Shown: positions 43,036 to 53,345 of the stretch, one piece after another | Position numbering within the stretch: position 1 is the first letter of the stretch | Layout of the letters: every line of letters begins with the position of its first letter | Origin: Gautieria morchelliformis | Lineage: Eukaryota > Basidiomycota > Agaricomycetes > Gomphales > Gomphaceae | Assembly: GCA_015179125.1 (NCBI GenBank) | Contig: WHVA01000052.1 | Coordinates: 62,001-126,000 of the forward strand | Direction: 5' to 3' | Length of the DNA: 64,000 bases | Program-made: the position numbers and the translations under genes | The notes under the pieces: model-generated | Database searches by the model: none | What the model saw: the letters and a program-made list of their open reading frames with translations, nothing else | What the model was told of the DNA's origin: nothing

Positions 43036-44221
43036 CTGCGGGAGAGAGTGTGTGTGTCAGTGCGGGGAGGAAGACTCGGACGGCGGCAAGGCACGTGCGT
43101 GCATATGGGCATGGGTGATCATGAATTGGCCTGCGGGCAGGTAGTTACAGGAGTAAATACCTTCACTTGGCGATCCATCCCACTCGTTACGAGCCACCCC
43201 AAGCCTGTTTCTTTCATACTGGGTAGCTGCCAGTCCATTAATAGTATGGACGATGAGTGCACAAGCATGATTCGTGCCAGGGGGAGTGCTCTATTACGGA
43301 GGTCCCATGTACAGTTCTATTACAGTTCCAATGATGAACACGACGTGTATAGTATGACTGAATTCACCCACCGCTGAATATTGCCGCTCTCTAGACCAGT
43401 ACAGACGATCATGGGATTTGAGGGAACAGGAGATAGAGCTAGAGCATAGATCCCCATGGGGCGGTATACTTTCATAATGGAGGATGGCGGGCTGAAAATT
43501 GCTCACAAGGTGGGAATCTACGTTCAGGATTAGGGCTGGTGGGCCATGGCAGTGGGTGCCATAACAGGAATAAATTCTGCCTATTCCATTTGCTGGACTC
43601 GAGGTGTCAGTTTTGATACAGATATTCCACTTGCAACAATGTCTGGTGTCTGGTCTCTCACGAGCGAGAGCCGAGATCCCATGAGTCACCGTCGTCCCGC
43701 CGATTGTAGAGAACTTGAGCAAGTTGCCTGCATCTCGGGCCCTTTCCCGACATCACCCCCGAGTCAGGAAACGCTCACATCACAGGCTCCCAGTGGTGCG
43801 TGAACAGTGTTATATAAAGACCGAGTCGGAGCTGGGACCAGTTCAAGTGATCTGTGAGCGTAAGGATGAGCTGTTCTTCATATACCATGGATGGAAGGAT
43901 AGATTTGAGCAACGTGACGAGCAATAAGCAACAAGCATAGGAAGGTTGAGGGGAAGTGCAAGTATAACATACCTTGTTCATACCGAAGGAATGAGTGGGG
44001 CTAGTATTGATAGAGCTTGAACGCACGAACGGCTGCAGGACTATAGCACTGAGCCCATCCGAGCCAGTGAGTGTCTATACAATAAATAGTCATAACCTAC
44101 ATACCACTGTATATTCAGAGCCTGCAGACAGGCAAGGTTGATGGATGTCGCTGAACTACGGTAATAAAGGGCTTACAGTAAATGCAGTGAGAGTTTTTTC
44201 TGAGTCACATGACCCCAAACA
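43036..44221. other. KDZ interior between chitinase fragment and accessory ORF
   Basis: The first ~100 bases are probably the captured chitinase intron. Several short ORFs (43294-43927) show no family resemblance. No repeat partner in the window. Confidence 0.4.
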
Positions 44222-45704
44222 TTGTTTCTTCTTCTCTATCCAATGCTTACCACCCTCCAGTGGCTTGCTGTAAAACGCAAGACACTCCGTCAAGCTCATG
44301 TGCAGCAAAAGAAGTGTACCCAGATATCCCGTGCCGAACGAAGGAAACGTGCCCTCCACGGAGCTGCCAAGAGGGCTGCCATAGAAGCTGACATTAAAGA
44401 AGCCTGGGACACACAGGACAAATTGGCCAAACATTTGGCCATGAAGCATGGCATCAAGGTTGAGTCCATGCAAGCTAGGCTAACACGTCATGCTACGACT
44501 AAGTATGGTCGTCATACACGAAAGGCTTCGTCCTGGAACGCATTTCTTCATTTTCACAGCAAGGAAGTCAATCAAGGTATTTACGTGTATGACATCGGAC
44601 ATAGGCAGCTACTTATGACCATTTCTCAGACCTGCCACCTGGCCAAAAGGCATGGCTTGTTGAGTTACAGAGCATGGATAGTTGCGTAGCATGGCAGAAA
44701 CTCACCAAAGCCAACAAAGAAGATCTGGTCGAGATACTAGAAAAGACAAGGGAGAGGTCAGCAAAGGGGATACGAGGACATGGGCTCGCAGAGATAAGCG
44801 ATGTAAGACATACACTCAATCGAATGGAGGAAGAGGTAACGGTTTCATATGTAATATACCTGTATCAATGCACTGACATCATGTCTGTAGCTAAAGGCTT
44901 TGCGTGCGCGATGCGCAACATCGTCTTTAGCTGTGACTGTTCCCTCGAAGCCTGGGCTGGCCATCGGACCATCATATTATGCTGACGAGGTGTCAGAACG
45001 CTTCATGGAGATGGTGTATGGGGTGTCATGGATAGATTTTGTGACGAAGTTCAATGGTTTTGCAACTGCAGGGATCTGAGGTAAGCACGTGATAGGCTTC
45101 AACCTAAAGCAATGGTGGCTTCCCATGACTTGACAGGTGTGGGCAAGAACCAGAATGAAAGGATGTGTATTTTGAAGACACACTGCGTCAGGGTAATCAG
45201 GAATGTACTCCGTAAGTCATGGCACATGTTTGTGACATTGCGGCTCACATGCAAGGACCAGGGCAAATAACTGGGTATCCAGAAGCTGAGATGTCATATG
45301 CAAGGTATGAAAGTGATATTGTAGACCGTTACCAGGTGGTCATGGAAGGATGGCCACTGGAAGGAAATATCAGAAGTCCATTCAAGATTGGTACCATGAA
45401 GGCATTAGAGAGGCTGACCAACGCCCTTGAGGGCAGCAAAGACGTTGCACGAACATGCCAGTTCCGCAGACTTTCAGATGAGGAGTATGCTGCGCACAAG
45501 GTAGCCCGCGAAGCGAACAGCGGTGCAGGCAATGATCGCCCTCGCAAGGAGCATGCCGATAAAGGGTTAGCACGGAGACCTTACCAGCGTTGTGCCAATG
45601 TCAGTAATGACTTGGCCGAGCCCGCTAAGAGACAGCAGAAAGCGGGGTCTCGGGTCAAGAGCAAACATATAGTTGACAGTAGCAAGAGCGAGCATGAGAA
45701 TTGA
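44222..45704 (+). CDS. KDZ accessory ORF, HMG-box-like (spliced, possibly decayed)
   Basis: The first exon encodes a basic helical region (KRKTLRQAHVQQKKCTQISR, RALHGAAKRAAIEADIKE), LAKHLAMKHGIKVESMQARL and TRKASSWNAFLHFHSKEVN, the latter resembling the start of an HMG box. After an intron comes LPPGQKAWLVELQS, WQKLTKANKEDLVEILEKTR and later VSERFMEMVYGVSWIDFV. The final exon (45219-45704) ends VSNDLAEPAKRQQKAGSRVK with a nuclear-signal-like basic patch. Its last ~130 bases belong to the right inverted repeat. Proteins of this layout are found with KDZ transposases. A DNA-binding helper role is inference. At least one stop (near 45078-45150 region) needs an intron to be bypassed. Confidence 0.55.
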
Positions 45705-46575
45705 GCCAGAGTAATTACAAGAATTCTATAATTTTTAATTTTTTTTTTTACAAAGATTCTATAAATTTTAACCACCACGTGATGTGAACCTGGCTCGTGT
45801 ATGGCATGGCTCACCATGAGTACCAAGGTGCAGGGCCTGCACCGCACTCCCGCCTGCGTCGAAGTTCCGTGCACGATGAGGACGGACTGGCCGACGATGG
45901 GGAGCACAACGCAGGCGGCGGCGGCGGCGTCGGGCCCAGCCCACAAAGCACCGGTGGGATGTCCGCTGAACACAGGTTAGCGTGGAGGGGGAATGTTTGG
46001 ACACCAGGTATGAAGATCAGGATTGCTCCAGGTTCTTTGTTAGTAACGACAAATGCGACCATGGCTGTGACGAGCTAGTAAGACGAGGATTCATTCAGTG
46101 AGCAGCTCAACTACAGGGTGGTTTCACATACTGGTAATCACCGTGTTTCGCACGGGTAATGGCCTAGTAGATATGTAAATACATACTTTTGAGTTTACTT
46201 ACTGTACCACAAATGGACAAGCTGAGTTGGGTCAAGCAGGAGGCATATTAAAAAAAGCTGAAGGTTTTGGAGCTATAGAAATTCACTGGTTGAGCTCACT
46301 GCGTGCGAGGACGGCGGCAGTGGTTGATGCGACGTGGTGGTTGCTGGAGATGGTCACGTGAACAGTTGAGCCGTGGCTCGAGATGCTGGATGTGTCCAAC
46401 GGGTAGGACAGGTGTCCATAGTAGCTCACCCACAGTCAGATTTTGTAGCTAAGTAAGAATTATACGTAGTATTGTTCGTAGTACTGGTCCTCTCTGCAAA
46501 ACATACCTACTTAGCCTTTGCAACCCGGCCGGTTACCCTAGCTAAGAAGGTATGACTAACCGGGCACTACAGGTG
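45577..46575 (-). repeat. KDZ right terminal inverted repeat (999 bp)
   Basis: Reverse complement of the left arm without the 501-bp helicase segment. It contains the helicase-derived FVVTNKEPGAILIFIPGV stretch on the minus strand (46062-46000), an uninterrupted GACACCTGTCCTACCC at the gypsy insertion position, and ends CCGGGCACTACAGGTG. Confidence 0.92.
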
Positions 46576-46583
46576 ACCATTAC
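46576..46583. repeat. KDZ target-site duplication, right copy
   Basis: ACCATTAC, as at 29474-29481. Confidence 0.9.
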
Positions 46584-46930
46584 ATGTTGTCTCAGCTCTT
46601 TGTATAAAAGCCTCTCATGTATGTCTGTTATTCTTCAATCAGATAATCACCTTCGATACTTGATTTCCTTCGCTCTATCTCCTGTTCTTAACACAGCGAG
46701 TTTAGCAAGACCTCCGTCTCTCCGCCTTCCACCTTCTGACTCAGTTCCAACTCAAGTTCTGACCTTTGTTTAGCTCGATACTTTCCAACTTCTGACCCGC
46801 ATTCTGAAATACCGTCCTAGGGCGCAACATATAAGTTGAAGCCGTTGTCCTTTCCAATTCTGACTTGCAGAAATCTCGATACGTAACAGCTCTGCTCCAT
46901 GCAGCTAAGGTAAAAAAAGCTGACTCCTCT
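46584..46930. other. Non-coding flank right of the KDZ element
   Basis: Contains a TATA-like TATAAAAG (about 46606) followed by a CT-rich tract, so it could be promoter or LTR sequence for the gene fragment that follows. No ORF. Confidence 0.4.
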
Positions 46931-47184
46931 GTGAACAAAAGGCACTGAAGTTGCCTTGAGGGTGATGTCATTGAAGCACTTCAATGCTTCAAGTGCATGT
47001 TGCAACAGGCCGCTGCTATGACCAATGATGATATTGAAGAACCCAAAGAAAAACCTGCCCTTGTTAAGCCAGGACATAAGGCTGAGGGCAAGAAACTCAG
47101 GGGAGATGAAGCCTTGATCCCCCCAGTGCTGTGAGTGCAATCTTCTGTAATGGAAGCGCTGTTACTAATGTTGCCACCAGTTGG

Positions 47185-47584
47185 CACTGGAGGCATATAA
47201 AGATTTTCTGGTCTGAAAAACTGTTCAAAAAACTGTAAAGATATTCCAAAATTTTATAGTGTTTTTAATGTAAAAAAACTTTAACATAATTTTGTGTTTT
47301 TGCTAGAATTTGTATAGCAAGAAAATTGTAAAAAAGTTTAAAGTTTTTTGCAGGGTTTTTTATGTCTTTTTATAAGTTTTTTTTGTGAAAACACAAAGAA
47401 ACCCTTAAAAAACCCTTAAAAAAACTTTGAATTTTTTTACAATTTTCTTGCTCAACAAATTCTAATAAAAACACAAAATTTTATTATAGGTTTTTTTACA
47501 TAAAAAACCCTAAGAATATTTGGAATATCTTTACAGTTTTTTGAATGGTTTTTCAGACAAGAAAACTTTTACATGCCTGCAGTG
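47185..47584. mobile_element. CACTG palindromic miniature element, copy 4 (400 bp)
   Basis: Ends CACTGGAGGCATATAAAG and TTTTACATGCCTGCAGTG; TGG is duplicated at 47182-47184 and 47585-47587. Same length as copy 2 and very similar throughout. Inserted in the SANT-like gene fragment. Confidence 0.93.
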
Positions 47585-48601
47585 TGGGCTAAGGAACATG
47601 ATCTCACAGACATGCTCCTAATGGTCCTTGAAGATGACCCAGTCATGTGAGCAGCATTCAGTATGGACAAGGGTGCTGAGACCAAGAACAAGAGCAGTGC
47701 AAAGATTGTTGCCGATCATCATCGCTCCCTTGCATTACAAGTCCTTATCCCTCATCACTCAGGCCACTGGAAAGATGCATCGTTGGTACAGATGGGGAAT
47801 GTAGTTAAAAACTGTGTCAATGTGTAACTTCTTCGGTTCAGATGGCAGTCATTGTAAACTAACATCTTGATTTAGGATCAAGAAGGCTTATATGTCTGAA
47901 AGGACACTGCTTGGTGAGACTGGTGCTGGTCTGGTAGAGACTGAAGATGCAGAAAAGGAAATTATAGTAGGTAGTGCTATCGACCAACTTGTGGGGTATG
48001 TCTAACTTTACCCATATCTGATTGTATTCTTACCACCTGCAGGGGAAATCAAGATCCAGTTCCCTTGGTTTTGGCGAAGGCAGCGGCTTATGGGCACCAG
48101 TCCCTTGGTTATTCAGGATGCCGTTGTGCATTCCACCTCACAGCTCAATTTAGATTTTATCCTTGACTGTGTGTCTGCATCAGAGGTAGTGAAGAGCCCA
48201 GCAGAAAGCGCACTGTTTGTATGTCACATTGTGAATGTGGTTATTGAGATAACTAACCAATAATGAAGGTAATAGACAACGATGGCAAAGCTGAACCCAG
48301 CATTGAAACAAGCGAAGATAACACATGGTACTCACCCTTTTCCTTTGATGCCAACCTTCCCTCTGAGGACCCCAACGATGCCTACAATGAACAAAGCAGC
48401 TCACATCAAAACAGAAGCAAAAAGGTGACTGTATCTATGCAGAAGGCTAACATGAAGCCCGAGACTGTCACATGGGTGGCATTGAATTCCACAACAGCAA
48501 CCCGTCACAAGGGTCTGCTTGATGGTCTGTTGGAAATGCAGGAGGCACGGCGAGCCACTATGGAGCGACTTGCAGGACAGCTAAACCAGTCCAGGGAGGA
48601 C

Positions 48602-48668
48602 TCAGCTAGTACTTATATTCTCACCCACTCCTCCCGGAGGAATGGGTGAGAATATAAGTACTAGCTGA
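48602..48668. repeat. Near-perfect 67-bp palindrome
   Basis: Arms 48602-48634 and 48636-48668 match at 32 of 33 positions around a single central base. It interrupts the coiled-coil frame between SREDSAS and DFKKEKL. Confidence 0.95.
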
Positions 48669-48935
48669 CTTCAAGAAGGAGAAGTTAAAGCTTGAACACC
48701 AAGCCCACAAGGAAGAGCTAGACCATGCGCATGCATTAACTATCCTATCAGGTCTAGTAGCTAAGGTCCCCTGTCAGTGTCGAGCTCCCAGGATGGACAA
48801 AGCATGGCTAACCACAGAACATCAGACATTCTGGAGACTTTTACTGGAGAAGATTGGCACGTGGACTTGCTCAGAGGTATGTCAGGAGTATGGTATGTCT
48901 ATTCATAATCTAGTCTTGCTAGCAGAGTGTTCTTA

Positions 48936-49837
48936 AGGTCCTCCCGTTTAACTTTTCCTTCCAACAGAGCTACCTCCCGAGTTGCCTCATGTGACATAGC
49001 ATATGTATGTACTGCAATACACGCAGTAATCCAAAATGTGGTGATACCCAATGGATGAACCTGGTTTATTTGTACACGAAGGCCTCACAGGGAGCAGAAC
49101 CACCCTTTGATGAATCCAACGCAGTGCTCAGACTTCACATGTACTTGAGAAACCCAGTAATTGAACCATGTGTTCTCTAGGGTATCCTTCTCAGGTCTAA
49201 AGAGCACTTATAAGGTACAGGTTAGAGATTGAGCTGGCAGCTAACTTCTTGTACGGCGTGCATAGCCACTTCTGCAATGGATATGCAGAGTCTGCCCATA
49301 TCCACTCACCTTCCCACAATAAATCCTAGTCAATGATTTCAGTAGTACAACTGCACTACAGATAGCCACAGTCCTTCATCCACCCTCGCGCATGTCTGCG
49401 TGTAATCCGATCCAGTGCCTCGTAGCGACATGAGCGAAATTTGGCACCCCAGTACAAAGGGTGAAGAATTGGAATGCGCAGTTACAAGAGTGGTCACCAG
49501 TGGTATGACCCCACACATGTATGGTTGTTATATATACAGGAAAATCACTACTTACTTTATCGTGGCAAGTGTGAAAGAGAGATGGTAGGTATGGATGGCG
49601 GAACAATGGCGCCCACATGATGTGGTGAGAGGGAAAGAGGGGCAGCTAGGGGCCAAGCATCGAGTACACAACAAGTGCGGCTAGGGATGAACAGGGTAGC
49701 TGGGTAGAAAGAAGTGTTGATGGGCGAGCGAGAGTGGTGGCTAGGTCAAGCAAGGGGCGATGCAGGAGAGCGTGTGTGGAGTCACAGGAGAGAGAGATGT
49801 AGCGCAGAATTCAGCATAGCTAGCGGTTTGACACAAC
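48936..49837. other. Non-coding stretch
   Basis: No gene or repeat recognised. 49625-49800 is purine-rich (GGGAAAGAGGGGCAGC and similar) and precedes the small ORF at 49838. Confidence 0.45.
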
Positions 49838-50230
49838 ATGGTAAAAAGGAAAAAGGGAGATAGGGCTGAGAAACCAGGGGCTGAGAAACCAGAAGAGGTG
49901 ACAGCTGGGACAGGAGGCAGAATCTACTCATATTGTCATGGTGAGTATTTTGGCTGTTTTTCTACAAATGACTTGATTTCCCTTCTTCGGTCACTCGGTG
50001 TTCAATGTTCGGTTGATTCTCCTCGCTCCTTTTTGCTTCCAAGTGTTTTTGAAGGTACATACGGTACTCAGATATTTTCGTTATTGTGTTTGCCTTCTAT
50101 GGAGTTTCCATCTGTGACTGAGGTTGATTCGGCCCTTATATTGCCATATAATGATTTGTTTGCAGAAACATTTTGCTTCTCTTCTCAGGTGTTAGTAACG
50201 TCTGGGATTAAATTGTCTGAAGACCTATGA
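49838..50230 (+). CDS. Hypothetical ORF, 130 codons
   Basis: Starts MVKRKKGDRAEKPGAEKPEE with a tandem EKPGAEKP repeat and continues with T-rich hydrophobic sequence (FSLLCLPSMEFPSV). No family recognised. The basic start could be genuine and the rest an intron read through (a GTGAGT donor lies at about 49939 after YSYCHG). Low support. Confidence 0.25.
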   Translation: MVKRKKGDRAEKPGAEKPEEVTAGTGGRIYSYCHGEYFGCFSTNDLISLLRSLGVQCSVDSPRSFLLPSVFEGTYGTQIFSLLCLPSMEFPSVTEVDSALILPYNDLFAETFCFSSQVLVTSGIKLSEDL

Positions 50231-50640
50231 TCGGTAGTAAATATGCTTTATTAATGGACAGCCTTATAACTGTCTTTCAAGATCGTTGTCGCACTCGTCA
50301 GGTTTATGATCTTTTAATGTGTTATGAACCTTTTCTGATGCAGTTATTCAAAATAACTCCCCCCTTAAAACCTCCATGATCACATGGCATGCTCAGGGTA
50401 CATCCACTCAATGTGCAACCAATGAATTGACAAACAGCCAGACTCAGTGGCAGTAGCAGACCTGGAGCCCCAGAAAAACACCAAAATCAAAGTAACGAGA
50501 AACATACCTCAGCATAAAAGGCCAGGACACCCCCACCTTGGACGATGACATTTGCTTCTGTTTTCCTTGTTCCAGATGCTGAGGTGGTTGAACAGTCTGA
50601 AACTAAATTGAAATAACAAACACTCTCATGGTACAGTAAC
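50231..50640. other. AT-rich non-coding stretch
   Basis: No feature recognised. Confidence 0.4.
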
Positions 50641-52400
50641 GACATCACCATCTATACCTCAGCGGGGTGGCCAGTAATGACCATCAATCTCTCACAGCTC
50701 CCCCAATCATGCTGAGGATGGCTCTCACTCCGCAACCACCACCTACGAACTTAGACCCTCCTGAATCCCCTTCCTCTGATACCGTAAATGATACGCTCAA
50801 TAAACTACATGATCTCATACATAGCATTGCCCTTCCTAAAACAAAAGAACATGCTCAATTCCTATCAACGCACTACACAATGCATGCAACCTCGTCTCCT
50901 CACTGAGCACCACCTTCAGGAAGTCACATCTCAACCCTCAAATCTCCACCATCTGTGAAAAACTCAAATCCATCTCAGCCCACATAGGCCTTGCTGCACC
51001 AACCAGCAAACTTCACTCTTATGCCTCTGTACTTGCTGATAACTTGCCGCGCACACCCTCCAAACCCACTCCACCCCATTGCAACACTAAGCTTGACTTA
51101 CACTCTCCCAGGCCAACCGTCAGGAGCCAGTTTTTGCCAGTCTGTCAGACTCAGACCTGAAGGACAGGATTAACAAAGCACTCAGTGATGCAGGATGTTG
51201 GTGGGGAACTCACTGGTCATCCCCAGACCCCGACAGAAATGTTAGAGATGAAGACTGCATGGTTCGTATCAGAGCCGTTGGTCACCACAGAAGTGGAGAC
51301 ATTTGGATCTCTACCTGCTCTGAGGATGAACAGAACGACCTCATCGAGACTTCTCACCAATGGCTCCCCAAGTTGTCCATCAACCTCTCCATTGCCCCCA
51401 GGTTATACCCTATCATTGTCCACGGATTTCCCACCTCCTTCGATCAATCACGAGACAACAACAACATCACCACCCTGTTGGACCAAAATGAGCATATCAT
51501 TACACAGTCCTTCATGCTCCAGCATGCCAAGTTCATATCTCGCTCTCCTTGACAAAATGCAAAAATGCACTCCTCCCTGATCCTATATCTCAGTGATCTC
51601 AATGCTGCTAACAATTGCATCAAGCAGCATGTTGCGTATCAGGGATGCCTCCACTCGACTATGCAATTCACACGCCACCCCCCACAATGTTTCAACTGTT
51701 ATCGCTTCAGTCACTTTGCACGCTCCTGTAAAGACAAGACAAAATGTGGCATATGCTCTAGACTTACTAGATGTACATATAATGCTTTTAAAAGCATGGG
51801 AAATCCAGATCCAGAACACATCTCACACACGACTGCAAATGCGCCAATGTGAACAACTGCAGTGAGGTGGTCACATGCCAACACATTGTCCGGAAATGTT
51901 CCCTCTGTGACGGCCCCCATTCCACAACCAACCGCAAATGCCCTGCACATAAACATATCCTTGAGCATCGCCTTCAGCGGACTGCTACCATAGATGGCCT
52001 CTACCATGAATAATAGATGTCAACTAATCCGCTGCCTCCCTTGCATACCACCACCTCTGACCACTGCCCCATACCAATGCCCGTCATTTGTTACCGGACG
52101 CAGGTCCTTGAGAACAAGCCTACACATATGACCACTCCCTCCTTATGCCCATCAACATCTAGTAATGTTAATAGTTGTCATGCCACAGAGGTTAAGCTAT
52201 TATTATCTTACCCTGGGATCTTGTTTTTATCCCTCTCAATCTCATAAAAAGCACAGCCCTCACTCTCCCTCCTGTAGCCTTACTGCAATGTCCTCCCTTC
52301 ATTAAAGTAGCTTACCACAGACCTACATGTAGTTTACAGTGCACCATAAGTGCCATGCACTTCAAGCACTCTAATTGATTTTCTCTCTCTCTCTCTCGCA
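50641..52400 (+). pseudogene. Non-LTR retrotransposon-like ORF1 (gag) with zinc knuckles, decayed
   Basis: Proline/threonine-rich start (MASNDHQSLTAPPIM) and a helical stretch in shifted frames. A folded region follows (51259-51552: DIWISTCSEDEQNDLIETSH, LPKLSINLSIAPRLYPIIVH, NIITLLDQNEHII-like). CCHC knuckles come next (about 51700-51740: CFNCYRFSHFARSC, KCGICSR) and a last one near 51900 (CSLCDGPHSTTNRKC). This layout is that of ORF1 of Tad-like non-LTR elements in fungi. Many frameshifts. No reverse transcriptase follows; instead a 3' tail with CT repeats (52338-52398) matches that at 14755. Confidence 0.6.
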
Positions 52401-53345
52401 GCCCCCCCTGGCCGACCGCTGCCGCCGTTCGTCCCAACGCTGCCGACTGCATCGGGCTCAATGATTTTGTATCTGGCTAGTGTTCATATGCCTGATTTCG
52501 TTGATCTTGTTGCCACATTTGCCTATGATGCAGCCTACGAGTGCATCCTACGAGTGCGTTAAGAACGTATACTGACCGCTTTCGCAATTGCAGAGGATTA
52601 TGGGTGTAGTGGTTGGTATGGATAGGTGTAAGGGTTCGAAAAAGGCGTGTAGCCTCTGGCAGTTACAGCAGGAGGTTGACAAGGCGTACGATTTGTGGGA
52701 TATAAGACGAGTTGAGTGGCATGCGATCAGTAGCTTCAATCAGGATGTTGCCGATGTAATATGTAGCATACTGAACCAGGGAGTATTCCCTCATTCGCAT
52801 TCAGCCTAGCTCCGCTCGCGTCTTGATTTTTAGTCCTTTGCTTGCCTACCACTGAACCCATCCTCGACGTTGAAATCATAAACTTGATGGTCACGGTTCT
52901 GCGGAACACGCCGATGATAGCCCTTCTATGCTGTTTCTCGAAGTCTCGTCTTGTGAGGCAATGCCGGACTGCAGAAGGTAGTCGGCTGGAAAACGTAGAC
53001 ATAGGCTGTGGGAGAGATGATAGAGGGAAAACAAGACCTCTTCTTCGCGGTGTTGTCTGAGGACATGTTGTTTTAGGTGAAATTGCAGCAGTAGTGGCCA
53101 ATCGCAGTGTGTATTTGAGGTGGAGAAATTGTTAGCAAAGCACGAGCACAATTGGAACGGTTTGGGGATGGGGAAGAGCAGCTAATGTTTCGACACCAGT
53201 GCAGTGCGGCTTTCGGAGAAAGCGGTTCGTGAATGAATAAATATAAGGATGGGTGTTGGTACGAGAGGAGTGGCCGAAGGAAAGAAACGTACTGCCGCCT
53301 GCGGTCTCCGACACCCCGAACTCCGACGACGCTGCACCACTAAAT
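52401..53345. other. Region upstream of paf1, no gene assigned
   Basis: Short ORFs exist on both strands (plus 52588-52809, minus 53101-52736), neither with a recognised family. The last ~250 bases before 53346 should contain the paf1 promoter; no clear TATA box was seen. Confidence 0.45.

Larger units (their letters stand above)
29482..46575 (+). mobile_element. KDZ (Kyakuja-Dileera-Zisupton) DNA transposon, 17.1 kb including a nested gypsy element
   Basis: Bounded by CACCTGTAGTGCCCGG and its reverse complement, with 8-bp duplications ACCATTAC. Inverted arms of about 1 kb (left: 29482-29649 plus 36707-38034; right: 45577-46575) are roughly 95% identical by eye. The interior holds a transposase pseudogene (38258-41593), a captured GH18 chitinase fragment and an accessory ORF (44222-45704). 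The left arm carries a 501-bp helicase-derived segment that the right arm lacks, and is split by a 7-kb LTR retrotransposon. Without the nested element the KDZ is about 10.0 kb. KDZ elements are known from mushroom genomes; TIR plus 8-bp duplication agrees with Zisupton-type integration. Confidence 0.9.
46931..48935 (+). pseudogene. SANT/Myb-like agaricomycete gene, disrupted
   Basis: Pieces in order: ALQCFKCMLQQAAAMTNDD with a lysine/glutamate linker to 47130; after the miniature element, WAKEHDLTDMLLMVLEDDPV (47588 on; stop at 47648); HWKDASLVQMGNVV and RIKKAYMSERTLLGETGAGL; IKIQFPWFWRRQRLMGTSPL (48048-48110); an acidic region DNDGKAEPSIETSEDNTWY; and a C-terminal coiled coil (MQEARRATMERLAGQLNQSR ... 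KKEKLKLEHQAHKEELDHAH). This architecture (trihelix/SANT-like start, FPWF...L-GT motif, coiled coil) is common in agaricomycetes and often associated with transposons. A miniature element and a 67-bp palindrome break it. Confidence 0.55.

Noticed and set aside
43294..43722. Minus-strand ORF of 142 codons in the KDZ interior
   Set aside because: No recognisable motif, biased composition, and flanked by unassigned DNA; not supported as a gene.
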